Source: Gammaproteobacteria bacterium
GTDB taxonomy: Bacteria > Pseudomonadota > Gammaproteobacteria > Burkholderiales > Gallionellaceae
DNA: 64,000 nt
Assembly: GCA_018820925.1 (NCBI GenBank)
Contig: JAHJNJ010000028.1
Location: forward strand, 1-64,000
Direction: 5' to 3'
The notes below the pieces were generated by a model. That model did not search any database. It was not told the origin of the DNA and saw only the letters and a program-made list of their open reading frames with translations. The position numbers were made by a program, and so were the translations under genes. Of the stretch, positions 9,028 to 17,041 are shown in pieces. Numbering within the stretch: the stretch's first letter is position 1; each line of letters begins with the position of its first letter.

Positions 9028-9987
9028 ATGAATAAAGACGCAAAGATTTATGTTGCCGGTCATCGGGGCTTGGTCGGTTCTGCCCTCGTGCGATGTCTCA
9101 AGGCAAGGGGGTATAACAACCTGCTGCTACGCACCCATGCCGAGCTTGAACTGCGCGACCAGGCAGCCGTGCGCGCCTTCTTCGCCGAAGAGAAACCCGA
9201 ATACGTCTTGCTGGCTGCTGCCAAAGTAGGCGGCATCCTCGCCAACAACACTTATCCTGCAGAATTCATCCACGATAATCTCGTCATCCAGTCCAACATC
9301 ATTCACAGTGCGTGGCAGAACAATGTCAGCCGCCTGTTGTTCCTGGGATCGAGCTGCATATATCCCAAGAACGCTCCGCAACCGATGAGAGAGGAATACC
9401 TGCTGACCGGTCCGCTGGAACCCACCAATCGTCCCTATGCACTGGCCAAGATTGCCGGCGTTGAAATGTGCTGGGCATACAACCGCCAGTACGGCACCCA
9501 GTACATGGCGGTTATGCCAACCAACCTGTATGGTCCCGACGACAACTACGACTTGTCCAACTCCCACGTCCTGCCTGCCCTGATCCGCAAGATGCACGAA
9601 GCCAAACAGCGGGATGGTAAAGAAGTCGTAGTGTGGGGGACGGGCACGCCCAGACGCGAGTTTCTTTATAGCGAGGATATGGCTGATGCCTGCATCCAAT
9701 TACTGGAGTTGCCTGAAGGCAGGCTTGGCAGTCTGTTCAATAGCGAACAACCGCCGTTGGTGAATATTGGATGTGGTGAAGACTTGAGCATACGAGAATT
9801 GGCGGAAATGGTTGCAGAAGCGGTGGACTATAAAGGGAAGCTCATCCAGGACACATCCAAGCCGGATGGCACAATGCGTAAAGTCATGGATGTAACAAGA
9901 ATGCGAGCACTAGGCTGGCACGCGAAGATCGGCTTGAAGGAGGGTATTGCTTTGGCCTATCGGGATTACCTTTCCCAAGCTAAGTGA
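9028..9987 (+). CDS. fcl: GDP-L-fucose synthase
   Basis: Epimerises and reduces GDP-4-keto-6-deoxymannose to GDP-L-fucose. The 319-residue extended SDR starts with [16 protein letters not shown], carries LGSSCIYPK with the catalytic Ser, the two epimerase residues expected of this family around the Cys of SSCIYP and the following segments, and [12 protein letters not shown] with YxxxK. It sits 2 bp after gmd, so the pair forms a GDP-fucose module. Two fucosyltransferase-like genes (GT10 at 49211 and GT11 at 53191) lie far downstream on the other strand and are plausible users. Confidence 0.95.
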   Translation: MNKDAKIYVAGHRGLVGSALVRCLKARGYNNLLLRTHAELELRDQAAVRAFFAEEKPEYVLLAAAKVGGILANNTYPAEFIHDNLVIQSNIIHSAWQNNVSRLLFLGSSCIYPKNAPQPMREEYLLTGPLEPTNRPYALAKIAGVEMCWAYNRQYGTQYMAVMPTNLYGPDDNYDLSNSHVLPALIRKMHEAKQRDGKEVVVWGTGTPRREFLYSEDMADACIQLLELPEGRLGSLFNSEQPPLVNIGCGEDLSIRELAEMVAEAVDYKGKLIQDTSKPDGTMRKVMDVTRMRALGWHAKIGLKEGIALAYRDYLSQAK

Positions 9988-10008
9988 CCGTCCTTGGATA
10001 TTCACTAT

Positions 10009-10713
10009 ATGCAATTGACGAATACACAACAAAAACTTCATGAACGACTTCATGAGAAAAAGGTATTTGTTTTTGACTGGGACGGAACGATTCTGGACTC
10101 CATGGCGATGAAGTCACGGAATTTTGATCAAGCATTCAGATCTGTAATAACAGTCGGGTCAAAATCGAAGCTGATAGATGACGTGGCCGGACATTACTTG
10201 CGATTGTCCGGGCGACCAAGAAAATATATCTTTGTCCAAATATTGAATTTGTTCAATCTGGATGAAGAGCAAGCTTCTTTTGAGCGATTTAATTTGGAGT
10301 TCGAAACTCTAAATAAGCGGGATTTGATCCATGCGGATGTATTTGAAGACGCGTTTGAATTGCTAAAAGAGCTTGCAGGGCATAACCGCAAGATCTTTAT
10401 TTCTTCATCCGTTCCGCAAAGGGAATTGGTGGAATTGGTAGAGGCAATTCTTCCGGATTCTATACGGAATGGCATTTCATCCGTATTGGGAAGTGAAGAT
10501 GGTTTTGCCAAAGGCATTGGACATCTCCGGTGGATCATGAAAGAGACTGGAGCTCCATGTGATCAGCTTTTGGTAATAGGGGATGACATTGCCGACTATG
10601 AGTTGAGTTTTGAGGCGGGCGTGGACTGCATTCTGGTGGACAGGACAGGCACGATGGCGGGAAACAGGAACAATGCGGTTAGCGATCTATTTCTGATCAA
10701 GGAAAGCCTATAA
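10009..10713 (+). CDS. HAD-superfamily phosphatase
   Basis: A 234-residue haloacid-dehalogenase-type hydrolase with a helical cap, similar in layout to phosphoglycolate phosphatase. Motif I is FDWDGTILDS with D23 and D25, motif II ISSSVP with S132, motif III K168 and motif IV VIGDDIADYE with D192/D193, so all catalytic residues are present. It probably removes phosphate from a sugar phosphate; next to NeuB- and NeuA-like genes a nonulosonate-9-phosphate is an attractive but unproven substrate. Base composition is richer in A and T than in fcl before it. The ATG at 10009 is used; a TTG at 9994 is also in frame. Confidence 0.8.
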   Translation: MQLTNTQQKLHERLHEKKVFVFDWDGTILDSMAMKSRNFDQAFRSVITVGSKSKLIDDVAGHYLRLSGRPRKYIFVQILNLFNLDEEQASFERFNLEFETLNKRDLIHADVFEDAFELLKELAGHNRKIFISSSVPQRELVELVEAILPDSIRNGISSVLGSEDGFAKGIGHLRWIMKETGAPCDQLLVIGDDIADYELSFEAGVDCILVDRTGTMAGNRNNAVSDLFLIKESL

Positions 10714-10715
10714 AT

Positions 10716-12437
10716 ATGAAATTCAAAGTGCTGGTAAGAAAAGATACGTCAATCAGGGAAGCCATCGGCATGATGGCGAGCTCGGATGCGAACAAGCATA
10801 TCGCGGGAGTCGTCGTCGTCGTCGATGGCGACAAGCATGTGACCGGCATCGTGACAGATGGCGATGTCAGAAGGGGTCTGGGAAAGAACATCGGTCTCGA
10901 CCAGTCAGTAGCGCTGATCGCACATCCTTCACCTATCACGGTGAAAGCCGGACTGAGCCACCAGCAGATGCGTCTGGACATCATCCGGCAAGCCAAATTG
11001 CGCCAAAAGGACTACCAGAAGTTCCACCAGATAATCCTGGTTGATGATGACGGCAAGTTCCACGATCTGGTCCTGCTGTCGGAGATCTTCGACCATCAGA
11101 TCGAGGATCGGGTTGTGGCTGTATATGGTATGGGGTTCGTCGGACTTACACTCGCCTCTGTCCTGGCCAACGCGGGACTGATGGTGGTGGGAGTGGATAC
11201 GAATCCGGAAGTCATCAGGAAGCTCCGCCGTGGGGTGCCAACATTCTTCGAGAACGGACTGGAGTCGATGCTTGATTCGCTCGCGCAGACCAACCCGATC
11301 CGCTTTATCGACAATCCGGACGAATCGGACGCCGACATTCACATCGTCTGCGTCGGCACGCCTGTCGACAAGACCAACTCGCCCGACTTTTCCTATGTGA
11401 ACCAGGCATCCGAAGCCATCGCGCGCAAACTGAAAAAGAATGACCTGGTCATCTTCCGTTCCACGCTGCCGGTCGGATCGTCGCGGCACCTCATTATCCC
11501 GATCCTTGAGAAAAGCGGGATGAAGGCAGGAATAGATTTCTACGTCTCCTTCGCTCCTGAAAGGACCGTAGAGGGGAATGCCCTGGAAGAACTCCGCGTG
11601 CTTCCCCAGATCATCGGCGGGTTCGACAAGACGAGCTGTGAACTGGCGGCAAGACTATTCAGCAAGATCACCAATACCATTGTCGAGGTGGAATCGCTTG
11701 AGGCAGCAGAGATGGTCAAGCTGCTCAACAACACCTACCGCGACCTGGTGTTCTCGTTCGCGAACGAAGTGGCGATGATATGCGACGGCCTCAATCTGAA
11801 CGCTTTCAAACTGATCGAAGGGGCAAACGAGGGCTATCCGAGAAACCCCATTCCAATGCCCAGCCCCGGCGTTGGCGGCATCTGCCTGGCAAAAGACCCG
11901 TATCTGTACACTCACTCCGTCAGCAATAAGAACGGCTACCGTCCGGTACTCGGTGTTGCAAGCCGCTCGATCAACTCGGCGGGGCACATGAGCGTTCTGG
12001 CAAAGATCAGGAAATTCTGCGACAGGACAGGCAAAGATATAAACACCATCAAGATCTATCTGATCGGCCTTTCATTCAAGGGCGTGCCGGAAACTTCCGA
12101 TATCCGCGAATCCATTGCGACTAAACTGGTCGGGGCGCTGCCCAATCCCGCGAATATCCACATCAAGGATTTCGTAGTGGGCGCGGAGGACATAAACGCT
12201 CTTGGCTGTCCGACGGTAAGCAACATCATGGACGGATTTGCCGGAGCGGATATCGTGCTGGTCATGAACAACCATCCCTTGAACAGCCGGTTCAACATTG
12301 CCGATGCATTCAAACTGACGCAAAAGCCGTTCATGATCTTCGACGGCTGGAACATGTTCAACCAACAACAAATTGAGAGTTTTCCGGATGCGTACTACGC
12401 GACGCTCGGATACATGTCGGAGTGCGAGCCATCTTGA
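10716..12437 (+). CDS. CBS-domain / nucleotide-sugar dehydrogenase fusion
   Basis: A 573-residue fusion. Residues 1-128 are a CBS pair: the first ends in VTGIVTDGDVRRGL (about 42-55), the form usual for CBS pairs attached to sugar nucleotidyltransferases. From residue 132 follows a UDP-glucose/GDP-mannose dehydrogenase: VAVYGMGFVGLTLA (Rossmann site, 138-143), TPVDKTNSPDFSYV, FAPERTVEGNAL, MVKLLNNTYRDL with K335/N339, and GVGGICLAKDP with catalytic C390. The enzyme should oxidise a nucleotide sugar to a uronic acid in two NAD steps, with adenosine-nucleotide sensing by the CBS pair as an inference. CBS fused to this enzyme class is unusual. The start ATG lies 2 bp after the HAD gene. Confidence 0.85.
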   Translation: MKFKVLVRKDTSIREAIGMMASSDANKHIAGVVVVVDGDKHVTGIVTDGDVRRGLGKNIGLDQSVALIAHPSPITVKAGLSHQQMRLDIIRQAKLRQKDYQKFHQIILVDDDGKFHDLVLLSEIFDHQIEDRVVAVYGMGFVGLTLASVLANAGLMVVGVDTNPEVIRKLRRGVPTFFENGLESMLDSLAQTNPIRFIDNPDESDADIHIVCVGTPVDKTNSPDFSYVNQASEAIARKLKKNDLVIFRSTLPVGSSRHLIIPILEKSGMKAGIDFYVSFAPERTVEGNALEELRVLPQIIGGFDKTSCELAARLFSKITNTIVEVESLEAAEMVKLLNNTYRDLVFSFANEVAMICDGLNLNAFKLIEGANEGYPRNPIPMPSPGVGGICLAKDPYLYTHSVSNKNGYRPVLGVASRSINSAGHMSVLAKIRKFCDRTGKDINTIKIYLIGLSFKGVPETSDIRESIATKLVGALPNPANIHIKDFVVGAEDINALGCPTVSNIMDGFAGADIVLVMNNHPLNSRFNIADAFKLTQKPFMIFDGWNMFNQQQIESFPDAYYATLGYMSECEPS

Positions 12438-13294
12438 GCCGCTATTACCACGTGATCGGTCTGATCCCGGAAAAAGAGATACGGGAAGAGGATGGCATGC
12501 TGCACGTGGACATTACCCGCGCCCTGCACAGGCCTGCGGTGCACAACGACATTGATATACTGGCCGCGCAGCAGAAGGGCGAGAGCATATGGGCTTCGGG
12601 CGGCGGAACATACTTGCTGAACGGCAGGTATCTGCTGACAGTCCGGCGATCGCCCGAAGCAAGAGTGAATCCCGGAAAGTTCTCGCTGTTCACCGGCAGG
12701 GCCGACAGCTGCGAAGAGTTGCAGCAACCGGGATTGCTGATCAGGGAGCTGTTCGAAGAGCTCATCCTTTATTCCGGGCCGCGCCTCTGCAAACCGGTTT
12801 GCGGGGAGTTCCGGGAAGTGATCGATCGCGTATATGCAAAGCTGTCGGCAGAGCTTGGGATAGACGATGCAGATGCAAAGCCGCTGCCCTTGCGGGCCAT
12901 AACGCTTGCAGCAAAGAATGTGACGGTCATCAACGAAGGAAGCGCGTGGAGAGGTGCTCTTGATTATCACGTGAACCAAAACAAAGAGATCAATTTCCTG
13001 TTTGTGCTTGCCGGGGAAATCGAGCTGGCAAACCTGGTTGCCCGGGACGGCGAATACCACTTCGAAGGCGGCAAGGCGGTCGAGCACAAACGCGATATCT
13101 ATCTGTATGACACGCATACATCAATGGGGCAGAACATCTCGAGCATCGGGCAGTGGCAGGAACAGATGGCCATCCCCGGGGAATTGATGACCGAACATAT
13201 GCGCTATCTGGTCGACTCGGTGACCGGATGGCTTGCAGCAAACGCACCGAATGGGCGATCAAGAACGAAAACAACTTGCCAGGCCAACATATGA
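12422..13294 (+). CDS. Nudix-like protein of unknown substrate
   Basis: A 290-residue protein with a Nudix-type core: GGGTYLLNGRYLLTVRRSP (60-78) reads as the opening strands, GKFSLFTGRAD (85-95) leads into a degenerate Nudix box ending LIRELFEELIL (106-116). RE and EE are kept, but the gap between the first Glu and RE is two residues longer than the usual GX5EX7REUXEE. If active it would cleave a nucleoside diphosphate derivative. The rest, including the C-terminal 130 residues, I do not recognise. Start is GTG 12422 or TTG 12434 (TTGA overlap with the gene before). It overlaps the NeuB-like gene by 4 nt, so it is firmly in this operon. Confidence 0.6.
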   Translation: MRAILSRYYHVIGLIPEKEIREEDGMLHVDITRALHRPAVHNDIDILAAQQKGESIWASGGGTYLLNGRYLLTVRRSPEARVNPGKFSLFTGRADSCEELQQPGLLIRELFEELILYSGPRLCKPVCGEFREVIDRVYAKLSAELGIDDADAKPLPLRAITLAAKNVTVINEGSAWRGALDYHVNQNKEINFLFVLAGEIELANLVARDGEYHFEGGKAVEHKRDIYLYDTHTSMGQNISSIGQWQEQMAIPGELMTEHMRYLVDSVTGWLAANAPNGRSRTKTTCQANI

Positions 13295-14259
13295 AGATAA
13301 TTGCCGAGTTTTGCCAGAATCACAATGGCCGCTTCGACATCCTCAAACAGATGATCAGCGAGGCCGCCGAAGGGGGGGCAACCCACGCCAAGATACAAAC
13401 CATCTTTGCCGATGACCTCGCTTTCCGTCCCGAGTTCGAGGAAGGACTGACGGATGCCAACGGTCAGGTAAAGGTGATCAAGCGCCCGTACCAGCCGGAA
13501 TACGAACGGCTGAAAAAACTGGAGCTCACCTACGAGCAGCATCGTCGCTTCGTCGAGGAATGCCGCGCCGCCGGCATGGAGCCGCTGACGACGGCCTTCA
13601 ACCTGACATGTATCCCCGAGGTTCGCGACCTCGGGTGGAAATCGATCAAGGTCGCAAGTTATGATTGCGGATCCGTCCCGCTGATCGAGGCCCTGGCAGA
13701 CAATTTCGACGAACTGATCGTGTCCACCGGGGCCTCGTACGATGAAGAGATCGAAGCCACTGCCGCATTGCTGAATGCGCGGGGCACAAAGTACACACTG
13801 TTGCATTGCGTGACCATCTATCCGACCCCGCTCGATGCCATGCATCTCAATCGCATCGCGTACCTGCGCAGTTTGGCCGGTTCGGTGGGTTTGAGCGACC
13901 ATTCGCTGGTGTCCAGGGACGGGGTCAAGGCGGACTTGGTGGCGATCCATCTGGGTGCCGACACAATCGAACGCCATTTCACCGTGCTGCCGGAAGACCA
14001 GACCCGCGACGGCAAGGTATCGATCACCAAAGCCCATCTGCGGGAAATGGCCGACTTCGCTGCCATGGACCGTGCCGCACAGGAAGCCTACCTGGCCGAG
14101 CATGTGCCGGAATGGGAAATCATGATGGGGCAACACAAGCGATCCCTGAGCGACGCCGAGCTGCTGAATCGCGCATATTATCGCGGACGCTTCTGCAACA
14201 AGATCGGCGAGCGCCAGATTTTCAATTGGGATGCTGAAGCGCGTCAATTGATCGGGTAA
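13291..14259 (+). CDS. NeuB-family sialic/nonulosonic acid synthase-like protein, SAF domain missing
   Basis: A 322-residue TIM-barrel protein of the NeuB/SpsE family, which condenses phosphoenolpyruvate with a six-carbon sugar. Seen are IAEFCQNHNGRFDILKQMI (4-22) at the PEP site, AKIQTIFADDL, VASYDCGS, LHCVTIYPTP, and GLSDHSL ... VAIHLGADTIERHFTV with the metal-binding His. After the barrel the protein ends within about 60 residues, where NeuB proteins normally continue into a C-terminal antifreeze-like SAF domain. That domain closes the partner's active site in NeuB dimers, so its absence points to another substrate or a partner protein. Start overlaps the Nudix-like gene (ATGA). Confidence 0.8.
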   Translation: MKIIAEFCQNHNGRFDILKQMISEAAEGGATHAKIQTIFADDLAFRPEFEEGLTDANGQVKVIKRPYQPEYERLKKLELTYEQHRRFVEECRAAGMEPLTTAFNLTCIPEVRDLGWKSIKVASYDCGSVPLIEALADNFDELIVSTGASYDEEIEATAALLNARGTKYTLLHCVTIYPTPLDAMHLNRIAYLRSLAGSVGLSDHSLVSRDGVKADLVAIHLGADTIERHFTVLPEDQTRDGKVSITKAHLREMADFAAMDRAAQEAYLAEHVPEWEIMMGQHKRSLSDAELLNRAYYRGRFCNKIGERQIFNWDAEARQLIG

Positions 14260-14295
14260 TGACGAAATTTCGATAAACAACAATCCGGGTGCCAC

Positions 14296-15102
14296 ATGAG
14301 CGAACAGCGTTCGAATTCAGATTTGCAGAAATTCTACGACCAGTCCTACAAGAAGGGAGAGGCGGAAGTCTTCACCTTTTTCGAGAACGGCAAACACATC
14401 AGCGAAGACCATCCAGCCGCGCTGGCGTCGATAGACTGGAGCGGGAAAACGGTGCTGGATGTCGGCTGCGGAACAGGCATGCTGGTGCGCGAAATAGCGG
14501 CACGGGGCGCGAGCAGGGTGATCGGCCTGGACTACGCCGCGCCGGCGATCGAGGAAGCGAAAGGCATACCGTACCCGCCCAATGTCGAATTCGTCACCGC
14601 GGACATCATGAGCTGGACACCGCCCGTTCCCTTCGACGTCATCGTCACACTGGGCACGATGGAACACCTGGACGAACCGGCCCGGTTCCTGAAGAGGATG
14701 ACGGAGTTCCTGGCGGACGACGGCACCATCGTGATCGCTTGTCCGCATTTCCTGAATCCACGCGGTTATGTCTGGATGGCGTTGGCGACCCTGCTGGATG
14801 TGCCAATGTCACTTTCTGATCTGCATTTCATCCATCCATGGCACATGAAGGACTGGGCGACGGAATTGGGGATGGAAGCGGAACTGGTGACCACGGTGGA
14901 CCGCAATTGGGCCTATGGACCGCGGCTGCTGAAAGACTTCGACAAACGTCTGCGCAACGCATTGCGCGACGCCAAACTGCCGACTGGCAAAGTCGACTCA
15001 TACATGAAGTATCTGGGAGATCTGGTGCAGCATCTGGAAACGGAAAACGCGGGACCCGGCCTGGACGGCGCAACCGCACTCTATCGTCTGCGCCGCAAGT
15101 GA
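14296..15102 (+). CDS. Class I SAM-dependent methyltransferase
   Basis: A 268-residue methyltransferase with motif I VLDVGCGTGMLVREI (about 54-68), acidic end of strand 2 GLDYA, and ADIMSW, VTLGTMEHLD as motifs IV-V. The start SDLQKFYDQSYKKGEAEVFT and the IACPHFLNPRGYVW block resemble sugar or lipid-type methyltransferases of polysaccharide loci. It lies 36 bp after the NeuB-like gene in the same direction and is followed by two more methyltransferase genes. The acceptor cannot be read from sequence; a sugar hydroxyl is the simplest idea. Confidence 0.8.
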   Translation: MSEQRSNSDLQKFYDQSYKKGEAEVFTFFENGKHISEDHPAALASIDWSGKTVLDVGCGTGMLVREIAARGASRVIGLDYAAPAIEEAKGIPYPPNVEFVTADIMSWTPPVPFDVIVTLGTMEHLDEPARFLKRMTEFLADDGTIVIACPHFLNPRGYVWMALATLLDVPMSLSDLHFIHPWHMKDWATELGMEAELVTTVDRNWAYGPRLLKDFDKRLRNALRDAKLPTGKVDSYMKYLGDLVQHLETENAGPGLDGATALYRLRRK

Positions 15103-15130
15103 AGCACGGCTGTTAACTAGGAGAGAACGG

Positions 15131-15850
15131 ATGACTAATGTTGGCGACGGCCTGTCTGCGGACCGGGGAAACTGGAAGTTCAGCGGAGCGGTGGTGGATT
15201 CATTCGATGATCACGTATCGAAATCGGTGCCGCTCTATCGCGAGGGGCACGAGCTGATCTGCGACATGAGCGACTTCTTCATCAAGCCGGATTCGGTGTG
15301 CTACGAGATTGGGTGTTCGACCGGTACGCTGACCCTGAAACTGGCAGACCACAACCGCGGTAAACCTGGGGCAAGCTTTATCGGCATCGATATCGAAGCC
15401 GACATGATAGCCAAGGCGAAGGACAAAGCCTCGACAATTCCTGGCCTGAACGTCTCCTTCGTGGCCGAGGATGCACTGGCGATGGCAATGCAGCCCGCCG
15501 ACCTGATCGTGTGTTATTACACGATACAGTTCGTCCGTCCGTCGGTACGCCAGGAATTGATCGACAAACTCTACAGCACACTGAACTGGGGCGGCGCCCT
15601 GCTCCTGTTTGAAAAGGTGCGCGGTGCCGATGCACGCTTCCAGGACATCCTGACCACGCTGTACAACGACTACAAACTGCGCATGGGCTATACACCGGAA
15701 GAGATCGTGTCCAAGACGCGCAGCCTGAAAGGGGTGCTGGAACCGTTCTCGACGCAGGGCAATATCGACATGCTGAAGCGGGCGGGGTTCGTCGATATCA
15801 ATACGGTTCAGAAATACCTGTGCTTCGAAGGATTCCTGGCCATCAAATAA
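15131..15850 (+). CDS. CmoA-like SAM-dependent methyltransferase
   Basis: This 239-residue protein resembles the carboxy-SAM synthase CmoA along its length: FDDHVSKSVPLY near the N terminus, CYEIGCSTGTLTLKLA for motif I, YYTIQFVRPSVRQELIDKLY, GGALLLFEKV and a C-terminal MLKRAGF block. CmoA makes carboxy-SAM from SAM and prephenate for tRNA wobble modification. Here the Arg of the CmoA KARLHKAGF block, which I recall as the carboxylate ligand, is Met. With its place among polysaccharide genes this suggests a repurposed enzyme using plain SAM or another acceptor. An AGGAG site precedes the ATG. Confidence 0.75.
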   Translation: MTNVGDGLSADRGNWKFSGAVVDSFDDHVSKSVPLYREGHELICDMSDFFIKPDSVCYEIGCSTGTLTLKLADHNRGKPGASFIGIDIEADMIAKAKDKASTIPGLNVSFVAEDALAMAMQPADLIVCYYTIQFVRPSVRQELIDKLYSTLNWGGALLLFEKVRGADARFQDILTTLYNDYKLRMGYTPEEIVSKTRSLKGVLEPFSTQGNIDMLKRAGFVDINTVQKYLCFEGFLAIK

Positions 15851-15862
15851 GGAACGCGTGAT

Positions 15863-15898
15863 TCAAGTCCGTCCGCCCTGAGCTTGTCGAAGGGTCAC
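15863..15898. repeat. REP-like element (single unit)
   Basis: TCAAGTCCGTCCGCCCTGAG followed by CTTGTCGAAGGGTCA in the gap between two methyltransferase genes. The core CCTGAGC-N4-TCGAAGGGTCA recurs in the large palindrome at 42961-43061 of this window, so the two belong to one repeat family. Confidence 0.55.
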
Positions 15899-15958
15899 CA
15901 CGAATGAAGGAATCAAACAAAAATCCGCAGGCAAGTACCTGCAGGAGACAAAGGGGAA

Positions 15959-17041
15959 ATGAAGAACATGAGCGGCAAATCATTCGATATATCCTCCTTC
16001 GAGAGTTGTCTCGAAGCCAAGAACCAGTTTGACGGCAACCTGCGTTTCGGGGCCAAGAAGTTCCACAAGGAAACGAATCGCAGCGGCGAAGGCAAGCCGG
16101 CCGACGGGGGGTTGATCCGCGAACACGCAAAGATCGTCAAAGACACCGGCCAAGATCGCTACCAGCGGACCGGCGACTATTGGGAAGACGTGAATGCATG
16201 CCCTGTCTGTGGCGGAACTGACCGCTCGTTCTTTCTTTCCCGCATGGGGCTGGACATCTGGAAATGCAAAAGCTGCAGCCACCGCTACCAGCACCCGCGG
16301 ATCACCTTTGAAAAAGCGTGCGAACTCTACGGCGACGACAAGACGGCATCGGATATCTACACACAGCCGATCCAGAAGGATATCGACCGCATCAAATACC
16401 AGTACGGCTTGGACCTGGTCAGCCAGCTGAACCCGCCCGGTCATGACCGCATCATGGACATCGGCTGCGGCGCCGGCGTGTTTCTGGAAGTAGCCCAGGC
16501 CAACGGCTGGAACACCTGCGTGGGGATCGATGCCAACAGCCGCTATGCCGACATCTACCAGGAAGCAAAAGGCATCCAGTACATCCAGTCGAGCTTCGAG
16601 CGCTTCGATCGCGAGCGCCTTGGTACGAACTACGACTGTATCAGTTTATGGAATGTGCTGGAGCACCTGTTCGACTTGCAGGGCATCGTCGCCGAGATCA
16701 AGCGCATGCTCAAACCAGGCGGCTTGTTGTTTATCATGGTGCCCAATGTGGAAAGCCTGGCCACCCGCCTGATCCGCGAAAAATCGGCCACCTTCAACTG
16801 GAAGCATGTCTCACATTTCTCGCCCAACAGCCTCAAGACACTGATGTCCCGCCACGGCCTGGAATGCGTGCACATGGAGACGGCGATCAGCGAGATCGAC
16901 AACGTGAAGAGCTACATGTCGGGCGAGTATCCGTATCACGGTTACGGCGACCCCGATTACCTGTTCGATTTCATCACGCCGGAATACCTGCATCGCAACC
17001 TGCTCGGCAGCCGCATGATTGGAGTGTTCCGCAATGCTTAG
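15959..17041 (+). CDS. Zinc-ribbon class I methyltransferase (C-methyltransferase-like)
   Basis: A 360-residue protein. After about 80 residues comes a four-cysteine zinc ribbon: ACPVCGGTD, then WKCKSCSHRYQHP. The SAM domain follows, with RIMDIGCGAGVFLEVAQANG as motif I, GIDANSRYAD, and SLWNVLEHLFD, ML KPGGLLFIMVP as motifs IV-VI. A zinc-binding N terminus ahead of a SAM fold is shared with sugar C-methyltransferases and with many uncharacterised methyltransferases of O-antigen loci. The N-terminal 80 residues are charged and not recognised. SD AAGGGG is directly upstream of the ATG. Its stop overlaps the cytidylyltransferase start by 8 nt. Confidence 0.75.
   Translation: MKNMSGKSFDISSFESCLEAKNQFDGNLRFGAKKFHKETNRSGEGKPADGGLIREHAKIVKDTGQDRYQRTGDYWEDVNACPVCGGTDRSFFLSRMGLDIWKCKSCSHRYQHPRITFEKACELYGDDKTASDIYTQPIQKDIDRIKYQYGLDLVSQLNPPGHDRIMDIGCGAGVFLEVAQANGWNTCVGIDANSRYADIYQEAKGIQYIQSSFERFDRERLGTNYDCISLWNVLEHLFDLQGIVAEIKRMLKPGGLLFIMVPNVESLATRLIREKSATFNWKHVSHFSPNSLKTLMSRHGLECVHMETAISEIDNVKSYMSGEYPYHGYGDPDYLFDFITPEYLHRNLLGSRMIGVFRNA

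Noticed and set aside
13204-14295. Long minus-strand frame of 363 codons
   Set aside because: It is the antisense of the NeuB-like gene, whose motifs are complete on the plus strand, and encodes nothing recognisable.
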